Below are positions 16,804-24,217 of a stretch of 24,217 bases of DNA, piece after piece (the first letter of the stretch is position 1; every line of letters starts with the position of its first letter). This stretch comes from Flavobacterium psychrophilum. GTDB taxonomy: Bacteria; Bacteroidota; Bacteroidia; Flavobacteriales; Flavobacteriaceae. The stretch spans positions 1 through 24,217 of the forward strand of contig QFQM01000058.1 in NCBI GenBank assembly GCA_003243255.1. The letters are read 5' to 3'. The notes beneath the pieces were generated by a model, which was given only the letters and a program-made list of their open reading frames with translations, ran no database searches and had not been told where the DNA came from. A program made the translations under genes and the position numbers.

Positions 16804-19800
16804 ATGAAGAAGATTTTACTCTGCTTCTCATTGGTTTTTGTGGTCAGCATAGCCTGGGCCCAAGAACGAGTGATTTCTGGTAAAGTGACCTCAGCCGAAG
16901 ATGGCAGTGCTCTACCAGGTGTGAATGTAGTGCTTAAAGGCACTGTTAATGGTACGGTTACCGATACTGATGGTAACTTTAAAGTGAATGCCCCAGCTTC
17001 AGGTGGCATATTGGTGATCTCATTTATTGGTCTTCAGACTCAAGAAATTGAAATTGGCAGCAGAAATGTGATTGATGTTTCTCTCAGTACCGATGTTAAG
17101 CAACTTACTGAGGTGATTGTTACAGCCGGTGGTTTGGAAGCAAGAACAAAGGAACTCGGATCAGCAACAACTATCATGTCACCTCAGGTTTTATCAGCTG
17201 GTAAAGCTGTGAATATAGCCGCAGGTATGCAGGGTAAAGTAGCCGGTTTTCAAATTAATGCATCAAGCAGTGGTGTTAACCCTGAATATCGTTTGATACT
17301 TCGTGGTCAGCGATCAATCACAGGTAACAATCAGGCATTGATTGTTCTTGATAACGTGATTGTTCCCAGTTCCGTTTTGAGTAACCTGAATATGAACGAT
17401 GTAGAGTCTGTTAATATTTTGCAAGGTGCAGGTGCAGCGGCTCTCTACGGTTCTCAGGCATCGAATGGTGCAGTTATCATTACCACTAAAAAAGGTAAGT
17501 CTGGAATAGTTGATATTAACGTATCACATAACGTGCAGATCACGGAAGTTGCTTTCTTCCCTAAAATTCAGAAAGGGTTTGGTTCAGGAGGTTCTGCGTA
17601 TGGTATTGATCCTGCGGGTGCTGCTGTCTTTAACTATTTGGAAAATCAATCTTATGGACAACCCTTTGACGGTTCATTGAGACCTCTTGGTCCTAAGCTC
17701 GAAGATGGTACGCAGCTATACACAACTTATGATTATAAACCCGGTCATGATGATTTTTGGGAAAAAGGGATTACTAATCAAACTGATTTCTCTGTGTCAT
17801 CAGGTGATGATAAATCAACGATTTATGTTTCTGGCCAATATGTAACTGTTACGGGAACAACTCCTGGTGATAAATTTACACGTGGTAATATTCGTTTAAA
17901 TGGTACCAGAAAAATAGGTAATAAAGTAAATGTAAAATTTGCTACCTCGTTTGCACCTAATAAGTACGACATAACAACACAAACAGGAGCGATCTACTCG
18001 AATTTATTAAACATGCCTTCGAATGTGGATATTACTGCTTATAAAGACTGGAGAACGAATAAATTTGCTACTCCTAATGGCTTTTATAACCCTTGGTATG
18101 ATAACCCTTATTATACAGCAGAAACAAATCGTCAACTAACGAAGAACAATTATCTTACAGGTAACGTTGAGATTAAATTTTCTCCTATTAAGGGACTTGA
18201 TTTGATAGCCCGCGAAGGTATCTCGAATCGTTACATGACCGATAAGCAGCATGTAGAGGGATATAAATATAGTACCTATGCAAAGAATACTGATCAGAGT
18301 TCTAAAACAGATGATCCAGCCACTGTATCGGAAGAAAGTTTTAATACTTCTCAGTCGGTAACAGATTTTATCGGTCAGTATGATAAGTCATTTGGAGAGA
18401 TCAATGCAAACCTGGTAGCTGGTGCTCAGCTTATTGAAAGCAATTCACGTGACTTATATGTTGGAGCCAACAATCTTACAGTATACGAATTGTATAACTT
18501 AAGTAACGGTACAGGAACACCTTCAGTGAGTGAGGCAGATTATCACACTCGCCAGGCTGGTGTTTACGGTAAGTTGACTTTAGGATTCAGAGATTATCTG
18601 TTTTTGACGGCTACCGCACGTAACGACTGGGATTCACGTTTGAGCAAAGCCAACCGTTCATTCTTCTATCCCTCTGCCGAACTTTCTTTTGTGTTGACGG
18701 ATGCAGTTCCTTCATTGAAGAGTGATTTTGTGAATTTCATTAAATTAAGAGGTGGTGTTTCTAAGGTAGGTCAGGTAAATCTTAGCACTAATTCAAATCC
18801 TTTAGGAGCATATAGATTATTACCTACGTTTGGATCTACAGCAAGTGGTTTCCCTTATGGATCTTTAGCCGGGTTTACTCAAGATAACGGCTTGGTAAGT
18901 AATAACCTGAAACCAGAATTAACACATTCCTATGAGTTTGGTGCAAATTTCAATTTGTTGAATAGTAGAATTGAAGGTTCAGTGACTTATTACAATAGCC
19001 ACACCGATGACCAAACCGTTACCACTTCATTATCAAGTAGCACGGGTTTTACTAGCTTATTAACCAACGTTGGGCAAACTTCTTCTAAAGGTCTCGAATT
19101 ATCACTTCATTATACTCCAATCAAAACCAACAATTGGAGTGTTACTGTAGGTGGTAACTATACTTACCTTGAAAATACAGTAGAGTCTATTTCGGCTGAC
19201 TTGCCACAGTTGTCACTCCAAACTTTGAATAATGCTCAATCTGTAGCGATGGCTGGCGCGTCTTTCCCTGTTATTATGGGACTGGATTATCAACGTGATC
19301 CACAAGGTCGCGTCATTGTGGATGCCGTTACAGGTGTTCCACTTTCTCCTTCTACAACCCCTGTTGTGTTAGGAAATGCAACACCTAAAAATCGTATTGG
19401 AGCTGACTTGAGTGCGTCATGGAAAAACCTCCATTTTTCTATTTTGTTTGAATACCGTGGTGGTTATAGTATTTACAATGGTGTAGGTACTGAAATGGAC
19501 TGGTCGGGCACAAGTGCAAGAACAGCCTACTACAATCGCCAAAGCTTTATATTCCCTAATTCGGTATATATGGCTTCTGATGGTAGTTATGTTGAAAATA
19601 CTTCTGTGGCCATTGCTAATGGTAATGGTAACTCTGGCTTCTGGTCAGATGGAATCAATAGAAATACAACTTCTAACTATGTTACGTCCGGTGATTTCAT
19701 TAAGCTGAGAGAGGTGGCGCTTTCTTATGATATTCCTACTTCAATAGTAGGTAAGACGAAGGTGTTAAAAGGTGCAACGATAAGTGTACAGGGAAGGAAC

Positions 19801-19950
19801 CTCTTTTTATGGATGCCTAAAGATAATTTATACACTGACCCTGAGTACGGTCAAACAAGTAGTAACAATGGAAATGGAGGAGGCTTAAATGGTTTAGGTC
19901 AGACTCCTCCTGTACGCTACTACGGAGCTACATTATCATTGAAATTGTGA
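16804..19950 (+). CDS. susC: SusC/RagA-family TonB-dependent outer-membrane transporter
   Basis: A 1048-residue TonB-dependent transporter. The signal peptide ends about WAQ20. Residues 23-98 are the carboxypeptidase regulatory-like domain that marks the SusC group (VISGKVTSAEDGSALPGVNV). TEVIVTA (102-108) is a likely TonB box. The plug spans about 110-232 with the SusC signature LRGQRSI, LIVLDNV and GAGAAALYGSQASNGAVIITTKKG-type block. A large barrel follows, ending in RYYGATLSLKL with a terminal hydrophobic residue. It imports an oligosaccharide or other nutrient too large for porins together with the SusD lid, powered by TonB. No hydrolase or sensor lies nearby to identify the substrate. 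The susD start follows within about 26-40 bases. Confidence 0.93.
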   Translation: MKKILLCFSLVFVVSIAWAQERVISGKVTSAEDGSALPGVNVVLKGTVNGTVTDTDGNFKVNAPASGGILVISFIGLQTQEIEIGSRNVIDVSLSTDVKQLTEVIVTAGGLEARTKELGSATTIMSPQVLSAGKAVNIAAGMQGKVAGFQINASSSGVNPEYRLILRGQRSITGNNQALIVLDNVIVPSSVLSNLNMNDVESVNILQGAGAAALYGSQASNGAVIITTKKGKSGIVDINVSHNVQITEVAFFPKIQKGFGSGGSAYGIDPAGAAVFNYLENQSYGQPFDGSLRPLGPKLEDGTQLYTTYDYKPGHDDFWEKGITNQTDFSVSSGDDKSTIYVSGQYVTVTGTTPGDKFTRGNIRLNGTRKIGNKVNVKFATSFAPNKYDITTQTGAIYSNLLNMPSNVDITAYKDWRTNKFATPNGFYNPWYDNPYYTAETNRQLTKNNYLTGNVEIKFSPIKGLDLIAREGISNRYMTDKQHVEGYKYSTYAKNTDQSSKTDDPATVSEESFNTSQSVTDFIGQYDKSFGEINANLVAGAQLIESNSRDLYVGANNLTVYELYNLSNGTGTPSVSEADYHTRQAGVYGKLTLGFRDYLFLTATARNDWDSRLSKANRSFFYPSAELSFVLTDAVPSLKSDFVNFIKLRGGVSKVGQVNLSTNSNPLGAYRLLPTFGSTASGFPYGSLAGFTQDNGLVSNNLKPELTHSYEFGANFNLLNSRIEGSVTYYNSHTDDQTVTTSLSSSTGFTSLLTNVGQTSSKGLELSLHYTPIKTNNWSVTVGGNYTYLENTVESISADLPQLSLQTLNNAQSVAMAGASFPVIMGLDYQRDPQGRVIVDAVTGVPLSPSTTPVVLGNATPKNRIGADLSASWKNLHFSILFEYRGGYSIYNGVGTEMDWSGTSARTAYYNRQSFIFPNSVYMASDGSYVENTSVAIANGNGNSGFWSDGINRNTTSNYVTSGDFIKLREVALSYDIPTSIVGKTKVLKGATISVQGRNLFLWMPKDNLYTDPEYGQTSSNNGNGGGLNGLGQTPPVRYYGATLSLKL

Positions 19951-19976
19951 TAATAAAGATCACTCAACTTTATAAA

Positions 19977-21548
19977 ATGAAGATGAAGAATATGAAAAAA
20001 ATAAAATTTTTGATATGTATAATTATTGCAGGTGTACTTACATCTTGTAATGATTATTTTGATATCAATAAAAATACGAATCAAGCAACGGCTGCATCGG
20101 CTGCTCTTATATTGCCTCAGGCCCTTACCACTACGGCAAGTGTTTTAAATCAATTTAATAGTTATGGTATGCAGATTGGTGGCTATGCTGCTAATGCCGG
20201 AGGTTATGGCGGGTTTAATGAAACAGTTTCATATGCCTATACGCCCAATAATTACTCCAATCTTTGGTCAATTACCTATGATAATCTGAATGATTACCAG
20301 TTTATGATCAATTCTACTGTAGGTAATGACGCTAATATCTACTACAGTGCTGTTGCGAAAATCATGAAGGCGCATGATTATCAATTACTGGTGGATGCGT
20401 ATAATGATATACCTTATAGTGATGCATTACTAGGAGCTAATAACCTTACACCTTCTTACGACAATGCAGCTACTATATATGCTAGTTTGGCTGGCTTATT
20501 AGATGAAGCTATTGCAGAAATAAATAAAGGAGAAAGTGCTACTATAGCCCCTGATGCCATTACTGCTAACGATGTAGTTTTTGCAGGTAATATGACCTCT
20601 TGGAAAAAGCTTGCAAATACGTTGAAGCTGAAATTAATGATCCGGGCCAAAGGTAAAGCGACCTTCGCAAATACCTCTTTTGATGCAGCCGGATTTTTGA
20701 CTGCCGATGCATTGATTAATCCTGTCTATAGACGTGACATCAATAAACAGAATCCTGCTTGGGAATCCTGGGCGTTTACTGGAGGAGGTACCACCGGTGC
20801 AAAATCTTGGATTCCTACAACTTATGTTATGGATTTCTATGATGGGTATAAGTTAAGTGATCCAGGAAGAGGTAAGGCTTTATATTACCAATTCCCAGGA
20901 ACAGGTACTAATCGTTTGGGTGTAGAAGGCGAGGGAATTCCTAAAAGCCCTGATGGTAGTTTTTGGTATCCTGGTTCAGCACGTACCCAAGCTACGGCCG
21001 GCGCTGCAACAGGGGCTCTAAAAGGTCCTGATGCCGGGTATCCATTGTTCACAGCTGCCGAAAGCTATTTTCTGCAAGCAGAAGCTGTAGTAGTTGGTGG
21101 TTTTGGTGTAGCTGGTACAGCTAAAGCACTTTTTGAATCAGGGATAAAGGCATCCTTCACGTATTTGTATACACTGCCTGATAAAACAGTTTCGGGAAAT
21201 CCGACAGCGGATGCAGCTACTTATATAACTAATAATGCTGATGCTCGGGTACAATTTGATCTGGCCACTACTACTCCTGAAAAAGTGGAAGCGATCATCA
21301 CTCAGAAATACATTGCCTTGAATATGGTGCATAGCCATGAAGGATGGAATGAGTACAGAAGAACCGGTTATCCTACTCAATCTGGAAATACTGCTCACTC
21401 TACATTTGCTTCATTTGCTTCCCAGAGTTCACGTGCAGATAAATTGCCTTCTCGGATTCAGTATCCCACTTCTGAAGGACAGTATAATGGAGGAAATTTG
21501 CCAACAGGCATTAGTACTTTTACCTCACTTATTTTCTGGGCTAAGTAA
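19977..21548 (+). CDS. susD: SusD-like surface lipoprotein (SusD-like_2 type)
   Basis: The lid and substrate-binding partner of the adjacent SusC, attached to the outer leaflet. The lipoprotein signal ends VLTSC (Cys24 counted from ATG 19977), followed by NDYFDINKNTNQ, the usual opening of the SusD-like_2 group. YGMQIGGYAANAGG, NLWSITYDNLNDYQFMI and AVAKIMKAHDYQLLVDAYNDIPYSDAL in the TPR-like helical part, plus late ALNMVHSHEGWNEYRRTGYP, agree with that. The frame opens with GTG at 19947 inside susC, but ATG 19977 (or 19983, 19992) fits the signal peptide better; the choice among the three is uncertain. About 523 residues, normal for the family. The ligand cannot be read. Confidence 0.9.
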   Translation: MKMKNMKKIKFLICIIIAGVLTSCNDYFDINKNTNQATAASAALILPQALTTTASVLNQFNSYGMQIGGYAANAGGYGGFNETVSYAYTPNNYSNLWSITYDNLNDYQFMINSTVGNDANIYYSAVAKIMKAHDYQLLVDAYNDIPYSDALLGANNLTPSYDNAATIYASLAGLLDEAIAEINKGESATIAPDAITANDVVFAGNMTSWKKLANTLKLKLMIRAKGKATFANTSFDAAGFLTADALINPVYRRDINKQNPAWESWAFTGGGTTGAKSWIPTTYVMDFYDGYKLSDPGRGKALYYQFPGTGTNRLGVEGEGIPKSPDGSFWYPGSARTQATAGAATGALKGPDAGYPLFTAAESYFLQAEAVVVGGFGVAGTAKALFESGIKASFTYLYTLPDKTVSGNPTADAATYITNNADARVQFDLATTTPEKVEAIITQKYIALNMVHSHEGWNEYRRTGYPTQSGNTAHSTFASFASQSSRADKLPSRIQYPTSEGQYNGGNLPTGISTFTSLIFWAK

Positions 21549-21563
21549 TAACTTGATATTCTT

Positions 21564-22484
21564 ATGAAAAAAATAACGATAAAAACTCTGGTGGTTCTTA
21601 TGATGGGAGTACTATTCTTTGCTTCCTGTTTGGATGGCAACGAAATGAATACCCCACCAACGGGTTCACCCACCTTGATGGTAGTATCATTTGACCCTAG
21701 CAGGGGCGAGTCTACTCCTACATTATTGTATACAGGATTACAGTATTTTGGAAATCAGGCCCTATTATTGGATCAGGCGGCAGAAGTAGAGACAATCAAA
21801 TTTGCTGCTTCTATTCAAGGCTCAAAGACGTATGATCGTGATATTACAGTGAACTTAGTTACGGTTCCATCCGCCGCAAACGATAATAAAGGCAATGATG
21901 GTATTGATTATGCCGTGCTGAGTAGCGATCAGTACCGGATAGTTAATTCAACAGCAGTAATCAAAGCTGGCGAACAATATGCTGAGTTTGAAGTGGAATT
22001 TTATCCGCTTAAGATTGATTTTACAAAGAGTACAATTCTTCCACTTTCAGTGACTAATGATGCGGATATACTTGTTAGTTCAAATTTTGGAAAATTTTAT
22101 CCTCACATTATTGGTAATCCAATCGCTGGGCTTTATTCATGGCAATTTATACGATGCAGTACTCCTACTTGTAGTGCTGGCCCTGATGGTAACTCCTTTT
22201 CAGGAAGATCAACAGTATTTAGCCCAGTAGATCCAACGACAATTACCGTACCTACAGGATACTATGATAACGCAAACTATATCGTGACGTTTACAAATAC
22301 GAATGGAGTTTTGTCAAATTTCAAAGCGGTGATCGACCCGGCAAAAGTAAATGGTGATTGGGCAAGTGCCGGTATTACTGTTGCTTCTGGTCCAACCATA
22401 ACTGTGAATGCAGATTACTCCAGATTTGAACTTCATTATACCACGGCCACACGGAATGTGACAGATATTTATGTTTTGAAGTAA
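21564..22484 (+). CDS. DUF1735-type surface lipoprotein
   Basis: A 306-residue lipoprotein (FFASC, lipidated Cys22). Residues about 36-160 look like the DUF1735 domain often encoded after SusD: YDRDITVNLVTVPSAAND, IDYAVLSSDQYRIVNSTAVIKAGE and ILPLSVTNDADILVSSNFGKFYPHI. The C-terminal part (168-306), starting GLYSWQFIRC with a Cys-x4-Cys pair, appears to be a separate beta domain of the kind that binds ligand in SusE/SusF-like or DUF1735 proteins. It lies 15 bases after susD and so is co-expressed. Its likely role is glycan or nutrient capture at the cell surface beside SusCD. The family call is from recalled patterns, not a search. Confidence 0.7.
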   Translation: MKKITIKTLVVLMMGVLFFASCLDGNEMNTPPTGSPTLMVVSFDPSRGESTPTLLYTGLQYFGNQALLLDQAAEVETIKFAASIQGSKTYDRDITVNLVTVPSAANDNKGNDGIDYAVLSSDQYRIVNSTAVIKAGEQYAEFEVEFYPLKIDFTKSTILPLSVTNDADILVSSNFGKFYPHIIGNPIAGLYSWQFIRCSTPTCSAGPDGNSFSGRSTVFSPVDPTTITVPTGYYDNANYIVTFTNTNGVLSNFKAVIDPAKVNGDWASAGITVASGPTITVNADYSRFELHYTTATRNVTDIYVLK

Positions 22485-22522
22485 ATACCTGAAAGAAAAC
22501 TTAAAAATTAAACAGACGATTT

Positions 22523-23260
22523 ATGTTAAAACGAATATATAGCTATATGGCAATAGTGGTAAGCTCTATGCTTTTCCTTGTTGCTTGTAATGATGACGAT
22601 GATAAGATCAAGCATTTCAGTACTGTAGTAGATGTCAGTAAGTCCTCTCTGGCAGAGGATAAGTATAAGATAGTTACATACTTTTCTACGGATGGAGGAA
22701 AAACTTATGTAGATTATCCAGTTATTAATAAGGGGCAACAGTATCAGGTAAAAGTCTTAGATGCGGATCATGAAGATGTTACTGAAGCTACCTGTTATGT
22801 TGTCGATTGGTCTGCCTCTAACCCTCAACCAATTAGTGTTGATGGAGGTATTGCTACTTTTGAAATGACATCGGTATCTGATCTTTCTGCAGTTGTTACC
22901 AATGTTCCATTTTCAGCAGCAGCAGCAGTAGGTACATACACCGTGGTAACTGATGACTGGGCGGATTTTCATGCAGGTGATAAAGTTACAGTCGCTAGAG
23001 TAGATGATACGCATGTGCAGATTAATGAGTACCCAGCTACCAATAATCAACATCACGGGTTAGTTTTGACAATAACAGATCTTGGTTTGGGTACCGTTGT
23101 TGTAGCAAAACAGTACAGTGGCGCTTACGGTGGGGATGATACAGATACCAGTGGCGAGGGCTTGGCATCTTCATGTGCCGGTACTATTAGCCTCACTTTA
23201 GATTTTGAAATAGACGGCGATGTGTACAGTGGAAACGTTTTGGAATTGAAAAAGAACTAA
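22523..23260 (+). CDS. Unrecognised surface lipoprotein of the SusCD cassette
   Basis: A 245-residue lipoprotein. The signal ends FLVAC with Cys22, followed by NDDDDK, an acidic stretch that in Bacteroidota acts as a surface-export signal. I do not recognise the family. Residues 27-130 read like an Ig-like beta domain (YKIVTYFSTDGGKTYVDYPVI). Residues 133-245 begin VGTYTVVTDDW and end SGNVLELKK, with strands (TVARVDDTHVQINEY, LVLTITDLGLGTVVVAKQ) that suggest a calycin- or lipocalin-like barrel. Two Cys remain in the mature chain, in ATCYVV and SSCAGT, and could pair. It is 38 bases after the DUF1735-type gene and is the last gene before the terminator. It is probably an accessory binder for SusCD; the ligand is unknown. 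Confidence 0.75.
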   Translation: MLKRIYSYMAIVVSSMLFLVACNDDDDKIKHFSTVVDVSKSSLAEDKYKIVTYFSTDGGKTYVDYPVINKGQQYQVKVLDADHEDVTEATCYVVDWSASNPQPISVDGGIATFEMTSVSDLSAVVTNVPFSAAAAVGTYTVVTDDWADFHAGDKVTVARVDDTHVQINEYPATNNQHHGLVLTITDLGLGTVVVAKQYSGAYGGDDTDTSGEGLASSCAGTISLTLDFEIDGDVYSGNVLELKKN

Positions 23261-23281
23261 GTTTAATTTCTATAGTTTCTC

Positions 23282-23312
23282 AAAGAGGCCGCTATTATAG
23301 CGGCCTCTTTTT
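23282..23312. terminator. Bidirectional terminator between the SusCD cassette and kynU
   Basis: A perfect 13-bp stem, AAAGAGGCCGCTA and TAGCGGCCTCTTT, with a 3-base loop and a T-run of five on the plus strand. It lies 21 bases after the last cassette gene and 14 bases past the kynU stop on the other strand, so it can serve both converging units. Confidence 0.88.
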
Positions 23313-23326
23313 ATTCGAACTCTTTT

Positions 23327-24217
23327 TTAAAAAGAATAAAACCCCTCCACTACCCTCACTACATCCTCAAACGAATTATACAGCGGCACAGGAGCGACAC
23401 GTATCACATCAGGTTCACGCCAGTCGGCAATGACTCCGGCTTGTGTTAATTTGTTAAATGTCTTTTTGCCGTCGCGTTTCATTAATAAAGAAAGCTGGCA
23501 TCCGCGCTCTGCAGGATTAGCGGGGGTGATAATGACGAAGTCTTTTCCATACGTTGGGATTTGCCAGAGCAGGAATTCTAAAAGATCGGTGAGCTGGATA
23601 CTCCTTTTACGAAGTGCAGCAATGCCTGCTTCATTGAATAGTTCGAGCGATGCCAGTAGAGCTGCGCTTTGGAAGACCGGTACATTGGATAACTGCCAGC
23701 CATCGACGCCCGCCATAGGCTTAAACCCCTTCTTCATTTGAAAACGTTCGCCTTCATCGTGTCCCCACCAGCCTGCGAAGCGAGGAAGTTTTGGGTTATT
23801 AAAATGTCTTTCGTGAACAAAGGCTCCTGCAATTGCACCTGGCCCTGAGTTAAGGTATTTGTAGCTGCACCATACTGCGAAATCCACATCGTTTTTGTGA
23901 AGGTTTACAGGTACGTTGCCGACGGCATGTGCTAAATCAAATCCTACTAATGCTCCGGCTTTGTGCCCTGCTGCGGTAATGCTTTTGATGTCGAAGAACT
24001 GACCGGTATAATACTGTACTCCACCAAAGATGACCAGTGCTAACTCCTCGCGATGTTCGTGAATAGTATCCAGTATATCTTCTGTGCGAAGGGTGTATTC
24101 TCCTTTTCTTGGCTTCAATTCAATCAGTGCCTTACTGGGATGAAGACCATGAAATTTGATCTGTGATTCAAACGCATATTGATCGGAAGAGAACGCGCCC
24201 GCTTCCGTGAGTATCTT
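23327..24217 (-). CDS. kynU: Kynureninase, N-terminus cut by window edge
   Basis: The visible 296 residues run in from the right edge without a start codon. They are the middle and C-terminal part of kynureninase, a PLP enzyme that cleaves kynurenine or 3-hydroxykynurenine to anthranilate or 3-hydroxyanthranilate plus alanine (EC 3.7.1.3). Landmarks: EAGAFSSDQYAFESQ, LVIFGGVQYYTGQFFDI, VGFDLAHAVGN (Asp at fragment residue 94, expected to bind the PLP nitrogen), WCSYKYLNSGPG (Lys120, the Schiff-base lysine) and IRVAPVPLYNSF near the end. The 26-residue Asp-Lys spacing equals that of the human enzyme. About 125-130 residues should lie outside the window. It is part of tryptophan breakdown or NAD synthesis; partner genes are not visible. 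Confidence 0.95.
   Translation of the reverse strand, partial: KILTEAGAFSSDQYAFESQIKFHGLHPSKALIELKPRKGEYTLRTEDILDTIHEHREELALVIFGGVQYYTGQFFDIKSITAAGHKAGALVGFDLAHAVGNVPVNLHKNDVDFAVWCSYKYLNSGPGAIAGAFVHERHFNNPKLPRFAGWWGHDEGERFQMKKGFKPMAGVDGWQLSNVPVFQSAALLASLELFNEAGIAALRKRSIQLTDLLEFLLWQIPTYGKDFVIITPANPAERGCQLSLLMKRDGKKTFNKLTQAGVIADWREPDVIRVAPVPLYNSFEDVVRVVEGFYSF

Noticed and set aside
19947..19976. GTG start of susD overlapping the susC stop
   Set aside because: The added residues precede the basic start of the lipoprotein signal; ATG 19977, 19983 or 19992 fits a normal signal peptide length.
1..24217. Mobile element, CRISPR array, toxin-antitoxin or defence island
   Set aside because: No transposase, integrase, repeat-spacer pattern, small paired toxin genes or nuclease-type domains were seen.

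Overview
The window looks like chromosomal DNA from a member of the Bacteroidota, most likely the Cytophagales or a near relative. The signs are a SusC/SusD pair with surface lipoproteins, a DUF5723 outer-membrane barrel, an OmpA protein carrying PD40-type repeats, lipoprotein signals followed by Asp-rich stretches, the absence of clear Shine-Dalgarno sites, and promoters of the Bacteroidota type (TTTG, 19-21 bases, TAnnTTTG). The order-level placement is inference. I saw no tRNA, rRNA, CRISPR array, insertion sequence or phage gene.

Region 1 (1-3180, minus strand) is part of a cell-surface polysaccharide cluster: a GT2 glycosyltransferase, a membrane O-antigen ligase/polymerase-like protein, and two more GT2 enzymes, the last cut by the left edge. 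The genes abut or overlap. Divergent from them is acetyl-CoA synthetase (3252-5150).

Region 2 (5392-10459, plus strand) is a tight three-gene envelope operon: a beta-rich lipoprotein of unknown function, a DUF5723 barrel, and a periplasmic PD40 / three CRD-like domains / OmpA protein. It ends in a 15-bp hairpin. Its layout resembles the PorP- and PorE-type parts of the type IX secretion apparatus, but the function is unknown.

Region 3 (10621-15301, minus strand) is core metabolism: nrdB-nrdA (class I ribonucleotide reductase with its own promoter and terminator), then ldhA (D-lactate dehydrogenase), which has a separate promoter squeezed against the nrdA terminator. An intergenic stretch of about 580 bp separates nrdB from the divergent rplU-rpmA operon (15886-16476), which has a textbook Bacteroidota promoter and a strong terminator.

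Region 4 (16804-23260, plus strand) is a nutrient-uptake cassette: susC, susD (SusD-like_2 type), a DUF1735-type lipoprotein and an unrecognised 245-residue lipoprotein. It is bounded by terminators on both sides and holds no hydrolase or regulator. The window ends in a convergent, N-terminally cut kynureninase gene (kynU).

The least described parts are the three-gene envelope operon and the last lipoprotein of the SusCD cassette. The remaining genes are recognisable members of known families.
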